Origin: Granulicatella balaenopterae
Lineage (GTDB): Bacteria; Bacillota; Bacilli; Lactobacillales; Aerococcaceae
Assembly (NCBI RefSeq): GCF_900111135.1
Contig: NZ_FOGF01000012.1
Coordinates: forward strand, 1 to 55,163
DNA: 55,163 bases
Direction: 5' to 3'
Below, piece by piece: positions 8,101 to 14,282 of this stretch. The notes beneath the pieces were generated by a model. That model saw nothing but the letters and a program-made list of their open reading frames with translations. It made no database searches and was not told where the DNA came from. The stretch's first letter is position 1, and each line of letters starts with the position of its first letter. The position numbers were made by a program, and so were the translations under genes.

Positions 8101-11100
8101 GATGGAGTAGTAACAAACGATGGTGATAAAATCAACTTTGGAACACTAACATTTGAAAAAGCAGGTACTTATAAATTCAAATATGAAGAACTTCAAGACA
8201 ACAAAATTGAAGGAATTACATATGATGATAAAGTCGATACCTTCACTGTTAAAGTTCAAAAAATTGATGGTAAGTTAGTAGCAACAAATAATAAAAACAA
8301 ACCATTCGAAAACGCAACCTTTGCTTTAGGGACAATTACGAATACATATGAACCAGGAAAACATAATATCTCTATTTCAAAAGCTGACATCGATGGCAAA
8401 GAAATCGCAGGCGCTAAAATTGTTTTAACAGACAAAGCAGGTAAGCAAATTGATTCTTGGACAAGCACTAAAGAATTACACAAAGTAAGCTTAAAACCAG
8501 GAGAATACATCTTTAAAGAAACAATAGCACCAGAAGGCTTTGAAGTTGTAACAGATATTACATTTAAAGTACATTTAGATGGCTCAGTAACAGTTAATGA
8601 CAAACAAGCTAAAGTAAACAACGATGGTGTATTAGTCGTAACAGATGGTTATTCATCACACGACATCAATATTTCAAAAGCTGATATCGACGGCAACGAA
8701 ATCGCAGGCGCTAAAATTGTCTTAACAGACAAAGCAGGTAAGCAAATTGATTCTTGGACAAGCACTAAAGAATTACACAAAGTAAGCTTAAAACCAGGAG
8801 AATACATCTTTAAAGAAACAATAGCACCAGAAGGCTTCGAAGTTGTAACAGATATTACATTTAAAGTACATTTAGATGGCTCAGTAACAGTTAATGACAA
8901 ACAAGCTAAAGTAAACAACGATGGTGTATTAGTCGTAACAGATGGTTATTCATCACACGACATCAATATTTCAAAAGCTGACATTGACGGCAACGAAATC
9001 GCAGGTGCTAAAATTGTCTTAACAGATAAAGCAGGTAAGCAAATTGATTCTTGGACAAGCACTAAAGAATTACACAAAGTAAGCTTAAAACCAGGAACAT
9101 ACATCTTCAAAGAAACATTAGCACCAGAAGGCTTCGAAGTTGTAACAGATATTACATTTACAATCAATGTAGATGGAACAATCACAGTTAATGACAAACA
9201 AGCTAAAGTAAACAACGATGGTGTATTAGTCGTAACAGATGGTTATTCATCACACGACATCAATATTTCAAAAGCTGACATTGACGGCAACGAAATCGCA
9301 GGCGCTAAAATTGTCTTAACAGATAAAGCAGGTAAGCAAATTGATTCTTGGACAAGCACTAAAGAATTACACAAAGTAAGCTTAAAACCAGGAACATACA
9401 TCTTCAAAGAAACATTAGCACCAGAAGGCTTCGAAGTTGTAACAGATATTACATTTACAGTCAATGTAGATGGAACAATCACAGTTAATGATAAACAAGC
9501 TAAAGTAAATAACGATGGTGTATTAGTCGTAACAGACCAATATTCAGTTACACCAGAACCAGAAAAACCAGTAAAACACGACATCAATATTTCAAAAGCT
9601 GACATTGACGGCAACGAAATTGAAGGAGCTAAAATTGTCTTAACAGACAAAGCAGGTAAGCAAATTGATTCTTGGACAAGCACTAAAGAATTACACAAAG
9701 TAAGCTTAAAACCAGGAACATACATCTTCAAAGAAACAATAGCACCAGAAGGCTTCGAAGTTGTAACAGATATTACATTTACAGTAGATGAAAATGGTGT
9801 CGTAACAGTTGACGACAAACAAGCAGAAGTTAATGCAGAAGGCGTATTAGTCGTAACAGATGGTTATTCATCACACGACATCAATATTTCAAAAGCTGAC
9901 ATTGACGGCAACGAAATCGCAGGCGCTAAAATTGTCTTAACAGATAAAGCAGGTAAGCAAATTGATTCTTGGACAAGCACTAAAGAATTACACAAAGTAA
10001 GCTTAAAACCAGGAACATACATCTTCAAAGAAACATTAGCACCAGAAGGCTTCGAAGTTGTAACAGATATTACATTTACAGTCAATGTAGATGGAACAAT
10101 CACAGTTAATGACAAACAAGCTAAAGTAAATAACGATGGTGTATTAGTCGTAACAGACCAATATTCAGTTACACCAGAACCAGAAAAACCAACTTATAAA
10201 GACGGTACATTAGCAACAACAGTCAACGTAGGCGGACAAACAGGTTCAAAAGACAAAGCAGCAACAATCGAAATCAATGAAGATACAGTTACAACAAATG
10301 TAACAGATACAATTGATTACAAAGATTTATTTGTAGGTGTTGAATACCAAGTAACAGGTAAGTTAATGGACTTGACTACTAACAAACAAGTAGCAACAGC
10401 CACAACAACATTCACACCACAAGTAGCAACTGGTACAACTTCAATCACATTTGAAGGCGTAACATTAACAGCTGGACATAAATATGTGGTATTTGAATAT
10501 GCTAAAACAACAACAGATATTGAATTTGTTGATGGCAACAAACCACATACAGCAGAACACGCTGATCCAAGTGATAAAGCACAAACAATTGTAGTGAACA
10601 AAGAAGAACCAGTTACACCAGAACCAGAAAAACCAACTTATAAAGACGGTACATTAGCAACAACAGTCAACGTAGGCGGACAAACAGGTTCAAAAGACAA
10701 AGCAGCAACAATCGAAATCAATGAAGATACAGTTACAACAAATGTAACAGATACAATTGATTACAAAGATTTATTTGTAGGTGTTGAATACCAAGTAACA
10801 GGTAAGTTAATGGACTTAACTACTAACAAACAAGTAGCAACAGCCACAACAACATTCACACCACAAGTAGCAACTGGTACAACTTCAATCACATTTGAAG
10901 GCGTAACATTAACAGCTGGACATAAATATGTGGTATTTGAATATGCTAAAACAACAACAGATATTGAATTTGTTGATGGCAACAAACCACATACAGCAGA
11001 ACACGCTGATCCAAGTGATAAAGCACAAACAATTGTAGTGAACAAAGAAGAACCAGTTACACCAGAACCAGAAAAACCAACTTATAAAGACGGTGCATTA

Positions 11101-11757
11101 GCAACAACAGTTAATGTTGGCGATGTAACAGGTTCAAAAGACAAAGCAGCAACAATCGTAATCAGTGAAGATACAGTTACAACAAATGTAACAGATACAA
11201 TTGATTACAAAGATTTATTTGCAGGTGTTGAATATAAAGTAACAGGTAAATTAATGGATATTACAGACATTAATAACCCAGTTGAAGTAGCAACAGCAAC
11301 AACTACATTCACACCACAAACAGCAAACGGTTCAACTTCAATCACATTTGAAGGCGTAACAGTAATGGCTGGACACAAATATGTAGCGTTTGAATATGCA
11401 GAATCAACAACCAATATTGAATTTGTTGATGGCAACAAACCGCATAAAGCAGAACACGCTGATCCAAGTGATAAAGCACAAACAATTGTGGTGAACAAAG
11501 AAGTACCAGAAAAACCAGTTGTTCCAGAAAAACCAGTAACACCAGAACAACCAGACAATGGTGGCGGAAATCCAAATGGTCCAAATAACAATGGTCCAGC
11601 AACAGGTAATCCTGAAGATGGTGGCGGAAGACCAAATAATGGCTTAGGTTTACCAACAACAGGTGCAGCTAAATCATATTCTGTATTTGCAGGATTAATG
11701 AGTTTAGTTGGAGGAGTATTCATTTTAGTTGCTAGAATGAAAAAATTCCGTAAATAA
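5092..11757 (+). CDS. giant LPXTG surface adhesin: beta-helix, pilin isopeptide, SpaA-like and TQ ester-bond domains
   Basis: About 2,220 residues. In order: a signal-peptide-like start (hydrophobic LIMVFNPLLANVNMVMA); a long region rich in GGTLNVEG-, GGTITNN- and GGAIYV-like turns (to about 7450), suggesting a right-handed beta-helix; a Cna-B-like domain (about 7495-7935); an FctA/Spy0128-like pilin isopeptide domain (about 7978-8355); six SpaA-like repeats; three TQ/VaFE repeats; a Pro/Gly/Asn-rich wall spanner; LPTTG (11650-11664), a membrane helix and a basic tail. A sortase should anchor it to peptidoglycan; adhesion is inferred from architecture. The start is unresolved. An open frame begins at TTG 5056, and ATGs at 5092, 5095 and 5128 have weak or no ribosome sites. 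The 5' part lies in or beside the group I intron, so translation probably depends on splicing. Confidence 0.9.
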   Translation: MMKVNKRFRTLIMVFNPLLANVNMVMAAGAKAESVATWEALEQAINANTNAEITINADLAANKTITIPSGKTITLKGDKTIYRASSFDDPAKFLSMFKVENGGTLNVEGNLKLSGKTAAMTEGSSNVPETKTTYSFEKVEHMDCAPIGDITADPNSFNGRHFVIKNEATNEILTVSGDGNIVKHEYLGLTFDGTEFSEADFNNLLDTDGLSNSIFETTYYGKSSMTWFFKFVNTYNGKGTGKVLSTIKEGLIATREWPVTAIDSNDSRIAEWEQNGKPGTIAATFVKKGTDNDGNQVENEFKFYYLNRRKENFLLGDDGWSRYLGTNNKSQKVVTSSKPVQPDNKYSGVEVFELVKHETEVPSQNTDKVVDPNSIEDAIFNAEDLGNPEKGGFFIHNEGGTVTVNGAVFKDMTITSGEDSPKNITPIYNNGGHFTMTAGLIENNKLDDFSDLDPNVTGRELNAQIKKHPVNNNTGAIVFENGAIGNISGGTITNNKGMIGAIKVDASELNLTGSTKITHNEGSIYTGAIFIDHEGKGVTMDGKDVEIAHNLSWRNGAVFTHLHPKDTFTPNPDGTAKIGGRFTLNAGTIHDNTSYDKGGAIRIKSNGVSLNGGEIYNNTSRVMGGAIYVDGDSPKRSRTLKLENGAIYGNKALGKDASELGGDTDVAFPKGDADGRPGYLQSGCGGGVWTCPFGTLVFNGETVNIGENSATREGQDFHKDNGLSGAVILSNMPGTWENEAGGALPSQAKPIDGVVNLTNNGSVDKNVTGVKIYNNTSRRGGGVAANGTLIFGKTEKETRNQAVLNFTKAWAEGTPKENVTFKFTIVAEDGTKTELGEYTITDATSTENSELDTFEQIAPWTVQIMLPNSYATKDGEKPFYDTTLEKGDTIKKADWKLQAEEVNTGEKYTVDYSDVTLANKETLENVSEMTDKSGNHLKTTIIFNKFTFAQTATNTKEEQLEPATLTLQATKELNGAEITSDQYKNAFQFKLTQTEGETIALPSDGVVTNDGDKINFGTLTFEKAGTYKFKYEELQDNKIEGITYDDKVDTFTVKVQKIDGKLVATNNKNKPFENATFALGTITNTYEPGKHNISISKADIDGKEIAGAKIVLTDKAGKQIDSWTSTKELHKVSLKPGEYIFKETIAPEGFEVVTDITFKVHLDGSVTVNDKQAKVNNDGVLVVTDGYSSHDINISKADIDGNEIAGAKIVLTDKAGKQIDSWTSTKELHKVSLKPGEYIFKETIAPEGFEVVTDITFKVHLDGSVTVNDKQAKVNNDGVLVVTDGYSSHDINISKADIDGNEIAGAKIVLTDKAGKQIDSWTSTKELHKVSLKPGTYIFKETLAPEGFEVVTDITFTINVDGTITVNDKQAKVNNDGVLVVTDGYSSHDINISKADIDGNEIAGAKIVLTDKAGKQIDSWTSTKELHKVSLKPGTYIFKETLAPEGFEVVTDITFTVNVDGTITVNDKQAKVNNDGVLVVTDQYSVTPEPEKPVKHDINISKADIDGNEIEGAKIVLTDKAGKQIDSWTSTKELHKVSLKPGTYIFKETIAPEGFEVVTDITFTVDENGVVTVDDKQAEVNAEGVLVVTDGYSSHDINISKADIDGNEIAGAKIVLTDKAGKQIDSWTSTKELHKVSLKPGTYIFKETLAPEGFEVVTDITFTVNVDGTITVNDKQAKVNNDGVLVVTDQYSVTPEPEKPTYKDGTLATTVNVGGQTGSKDKAATIEINEDTVTTNVTDTIDYKDLFVGVEYQVTGKLMDLTTNKQVATATTTFTPQVATGTTSITFEGVTLTAGHKYVVFEYAKTTTDIEFVDGNKPHTAEHADPSDKAQTIVVNKEEPVTPEPEKPTYKDGTLATTVNVGGQTGSKDKAATIEINEDTVTTNVTDTIDYKDLFVGVEYQVTGKLMDLTTNKQVATATTTFTPQVATGTTSITFEGVTLTAGHKYVVFEYAKTTTDIEFVDGNKPHTAEHADPSDKAQTIVVNKEEPVTPEPEKPTYKDGALATTVNVGDVTGSKDKAATIVISEDTVTTNVTDTIDYKDLFAGVEYKVTGKLMDITDINNPVEVATATTTFTPQTANGSTSITFEGVTVMAGHKYVAFEYAESTTNIEFVDGNKPHKAEHADPSDKAQTIVVNKEVPEKPVVPEKPVTPEQPDNGGGNPNGPNNNGPATGNPEDGGGRPNNGLGLPTTGAAKSYSVFAGLMSLVGGVFILVARMKKFRK
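8362..10191 (+). repeat. six tandem SpaA-like (prealbumin-fold) repeats in the adhesin
   Basis: Units start at 8362, 8659, 8956, 9253, 9577 and 9874. The standard unit is 297 bases (99 residues) and contains ISKADIDG, GAKIVLTDKAGKQIDSW, KET.APEGFEV and a closing LVVTD. Units 4 and 6 end in a Pro-rich spacer (VTPEPEKP) instead of GYSS. Lys in the first strand and Glu in KET.APEGF fit the intramolecular isopeptide pattern of the family. Neighbouring units are nearly identical in DNA, which indicates recent expansion or gene conversion. Confidence 0.95.
10192..11508 (+). repeat. three tandem TQ/VaFE ester-bond domains in the adhesin
   Basis: Units start at 10192, 10636 and 11080. The first two are 444 bases each and I can see only one silent difference between them (a G/A in the LMDLTT stretch); the third is diverged. 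Each has ATTVNVG, DTIDYKDLF, GVEYQVTGKLMD, a VFEYA or AFEYA motif in the VaFE position and HADPSDKAQTIVV. Thr in the first strand and Gln in the last would form the ester cross-link known in this family. Confidence 0.9.
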
Positions 11758-11787
11758 TAAGTAATGCAACTTATTAATATTTTTAGA

Positions 11788-11825
11788 GGAATCAAGCGAT
11801 TAAGGTCGTTTGGTTCCTTTTTTTG
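11788..11825 (+). terminator. rho-independent terminator after the adhesin
   Basis: A 12-bp stem (GGAATCAAGCGA with TCGTTTGGTTCC, two G-U pairs), a 6-base loop and a run of Ts. Confidence 0.9.
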
Positions 11826-11845
11826 ATAGCTTTTTTCAGTGGGGT

Positions 11846-11928
11846 TTATTAGTCTTTTACACAAATGTTATAATGTGTCTAACTTAAGTGTTGAATATTA
11901 GCAATCTATGTCCTTTTTATGATATAAT
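11846..11928 (+). promoter_or_regulatory. candidate promoters for the S66 peptidase gene
   Basis: Two good -10 boxes (TATAAT at 11869-11874 and 11923-11928) lie between the terminator and the gene. Neither has a convincing -35 at 16-18 bases, so either could be the true promoter. Confidence 0.35.
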
Positions 11929-11994
11929 AAATATGAATAGAATGGAGTAGTTCTAAATGATGACTACTTTACTCCATGTGAAAGAGGTGTTTTT

Positions 11995-12804
11995 ATGAAA
12001 AAAGCGGTTTTGGTGGGGATGTCGAATGGCAAGCCTTTGAATCAAAAGCGTCGTGTGAATCAAGTTGTTCGTGAATTGAAGGCAATAGACATTTTTAGTG
12101 AGGTTATTGTAGATGCTTCGGTGTATATTAATGTTAGAACAGGAGTAACACTTGAGGCTGAGGAGCGTGCTAATGTATTAATGGATTACTTGGTTGATCC
12201 GTCTGTTGGTGCGATTTTTGATGTTTCTGGTGGGGATATGGCGAATACAATTGTGCCGTATTTAGATATTAAAAAGATTCAGAAGTCAAAGGTTCATTTT
12301 TTTGGGTATAGTGATGTATCGGTTCTGTTGAATATTTTGACGACTAAGACAGATTGTACGGTGTGGAATTTTCCGGTAATGACTTTAGCGGGTCCATATC
12401 ATGAGTTGCAGACAGAGCGATTGAGAGATGTATTGCAAGGGAATTATCAAGGTCCAGTAATTTTAGGTGGGAATATTCGTTGTACATTGAAGTTGGCAGG
12501 GACTCCATATTGGCCAGACCTTGTGAATCAGACTTTATTAATTGAGGCGTTTAGTGGTAGTTATGAGAAGGTTATGAGTATGCTTTGTCAATATGAAATG
12601 ATTGGGGCATTTAAAGAGGCTAGTATGGTATTGGTTGGCCGCTTTACGGAATTAGAAAAGGCTAATCGTAAGGAATTGATAATGGAGCACTTACAAAGGT
12701 TAGCGAATGAATATCATTTTACGGTGCAAGAGACATACCAAATTGGGCATATTCCGAATTCGATTCCCGTTAAATATGCCAAACCACATTCATCAGTTCG
12801 ATAA
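11995..12804 (+). CDS. S66-family peptidase (LD-carboxypeptidase / MccF-like)
   Basis: The 269-residue protein has the S66 layout: GYSD around residue 104 with the nucleophile Ser, LIEAFSG near residue 180 with the catalytic Glu, and IGHIPNS near the C-terminus with the catalytic His. S66 enzymes cut the L,D bond of recycled muropeptides or inactivate microcin-like compounds. It is somewhat shorter than typical members (300-340 residues), mainly at the N-terminus, where the usual GxxAPS motif is replaced by LVGMSNGKPL. That makes the substrate uncertain. No signal peptide, so cytosolic. AGAGGTG precedes the ATG. The gene stands alone between two terminators. Confidence 0.8.
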   Translation: MKKAVLVGMSNGKPLNQKRRVNQVVRELKAIDIFSEVIVDASVYINVRTGVTLEAEERANVLMDYLVDPSVGAIFDVSGGDMANTIVPYLDIKKIQKSKVHFFGYSDVSVLLNILTTKTDCTVWNFPVMTLAGPYHELQTERLRDVLQGNYQGPVILGGNIRCTLKLAGTPYWPDLVNQTLLIEAFSGSYEKVMSMLCQYEMIGAFKEASMVLVGRFTELEKANRKELIMEHLQRLANEYHFTVQETYQIGHIPNSIPVKYAKPHSSVR

Positions 12805-12809
12805 TTAGT

Positions 12810-12839
12810 AGGTTGCCAATTGTGGTAGCCTATTTTTTT
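12810..12839 (+). terminator. rho-independent terminator after the S66 peptidase
   Basis: A 9-bp stem AGGTTGCCA with TGGTAGCCT, a 4-base loop and seven Ts. Confidence 0.9.
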
Positions 12840-13082
12840 GTGCTGTTTGGTGTGTGTCAGCGGTTCGGGTGAGGTTACGGATTCGGGTGCTACTTAGAGA
12901 GTGGTCGGGGATTTGTCTTGAATGCTGAGAATCGTTTAGTTTGGTGGGGGATGGTTTGTTAGGGGAGGTATATTTTTTCATTGAATTTCTCATTTGTGCT
13001 AGGGTTTGGACTATCATTTCAAGTAAATAATTGATACACTAATAGAGAAACAAAAAACTTTTAAAATAGAAAGAGGATTTGA
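12840..13082. other. G/T-rich intergenic stretch upstream of ymdB
   Basis: Between about 12840 and 12970 the + strand is markedly rich in G and T with many GGG or GGTG runs, unlike the A-rich intergenic DNA elsewhere. No protein frame with a ribosome site was found on either strand. The last 60 bases are A-rich and should contain the ymdB promoter, but no clean -35/-10 pair stands out. Confidence 0.5.
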
Positions 13083-13889
13083 ATGAAAGTATTATTTATT
13101 GGCGATGTAGTGGGGAATTTAGGTAGAAAGACGATTTCGCAATATGTGCCCTTATTAAAAAGAAAATATAAACCTCAAGTAACAATTATTAATGGTGAGA
13201 ATGCGGCGAATGGTCGTGGGATTACCGAGAAAATATATAAACAATTTTTGCAGGATGGAGCCGATGTGGTGACTTTAGGGAATCACGCTTGGGATAATCG
13301 TGATATTTTTGAATTTATTGATGATGCTAAGAAGATGGTTCGTCCAGCTAACTTTCCAAAGGGTGTGCCGGGTGTTGGTGTACGCTTTGTGAAGGTCAAT
13401 CAACATGAGTTAGCGGTTATTAATTTGCAAGGTCGTATCTTTATGAATACTTTAGATGATCCTTTTCAAGTAGTTGATGAATTAATTAAAGAATGTAAGG
13501 AGCGTACGGATAATATCTTTGTTGATTTCCATGCGGAGACGACTAGTGAGAAGCAGGCGATGGGTTGGTTCTTGGATGGTCGTTGTAGTGCAGTTATTGG
13601 CACGCATACGCATGTGCAGACGAATGATGCCCGTATTTTACCGCAAGGGACAGCCTTTTTAAGTGATGTTGGGATGACTGGGCCTTGGGATGGTATCTTA
13701 GGAATGGAGCGTTCAGCGATTATTGGTAAGTTCTTGAATCAATTGCCGACTCGTTTTGAAGTTCCAGATGAAGGGCGTACGATTTTATCGGCTTGCGTGA
13801 TTGATATTGATGAAAAGACTGGTCGTGCGCGTAAGATTGAGTCATTCGTGATTAATGAGGATCATCCATTCTTTGAGGGTGGGCTATAA
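13083..13889 (+). CDS. ymdB: YmdB family metallophosphoesterase
   Basis: This 268-residue protein matches the YmdB (TIGR00282) family: FIGDVVGNLGR, NGENAANGRG, TLGNHAWDNRD, FVDFHAETTSEK and GTHTHVQTND provide the two-metal site. YmdB-type proteins hydrolyse cyclic nucleotides and other phosphodiesters and, in Bacillus, influence biofilm versus motility decisions. GAAAGAGGATTTGA precedes the ATG. It overlaps ricA by one base, an arrangement that recalls the ymdB-ricA neighbourhood of Bacillus. Confidence 0.93.
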   Translation: MKVLFIGDVVGNLGRKTISQYVPLLKRKYKPQVTIINGENAANGRGITEKIYKQFLQDGADVVTLGNHAWDNRDIFEFIDDAKKMVRPANFPKGVPGVGVRFVKVNQHELAVINLQGRIFMNTLDDPFQVVDELIKECKERTDNIFVDFHAETTSEKQAMGWFLDGRCSAVIGTHTHVQTNDARILPQGTAFLSDVGMTGPWDGILGMERSAIIGKFLNQLPTRFEVPDEGRTILSACVIDIDEKTGRARKIESFVINEDHPFFEGGL

Positions 13890-14266
13890 TGTTTGAAGAT
13901 TTTATCATACCAAATGAGGTAGCTCAAGAATTAGATGGATTATTAGAAATGCTTGATGCTATACCCGAAATCAAACGTTTTAAAGCTATCGAAAAAGCCG
14001 TTAAAGAGAATCACTATTTACACGATACGGAAGAATTAATTAAGGATAAACAAAAAGAAGCAGCCCACTTAGCTCATTATGGTAAATGGGAAGCCAAAAA
14101 AGTAATCGATCGAGAAATTGATCAGTTGCGCCAAGAATTAGAAGAAAACGTAACGGTTACACAATATCGCCAAGCCTTGCGTGAAGTGAATCAGATTTTA
14201 CAACAGGTGATGGATCAATTATATGAAGAAGTTGTTAGACCGATTGATGAGAATCAGATAGATTAG
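13889..14266 (+). CDS. ricA: RicA/YmcA, YlbF-family protein
   Basis: A 125-residue, largely helical acidic and basic protein of the YlbF/YmcA family (pattern LLEMLDAIPEIKRFKAIEKA). In Bacillus, RicA, RicF and RicT form an iron-sulfur complex that assists RNase Y in mRNA processing. No RicF or RicT gene is in the window. No cysteine is present in this RicA, so any cluster would need partner residues. Its ATG overlaps the ymdB stop (TAATG), and mutS follows 16 bases later. Confidence 0.85.
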   Translation: MFEDFIIPNEVAQELDGLLEMLDAIPEIKRFKAIEKAVKENHYLHDTEELIKDKQKEAAHLAHYGKWEAKKVIDREIDQLRQELEENVTVTQYRQALREVNQILQQVMDQLYEEVVRPIDENQID

Positions 14267-14282
14267 AATTAGGAGTGAAAGA

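Noticed and set aside
8256-10115. Series of minus-strand open frames of 80-190 codons across the adhesin repeats
   Set aside because: They recur with the repeat period, have no ribosome sites and are the antisense shadow of the SpaA-like repeats.
12805-13017. 70-codon minus frame in the gap before ymdB
   Set aside because: It covers the msr-type terminator stem and the G/T-rich stretch, lacks a ribosome site and looks compositionally random.
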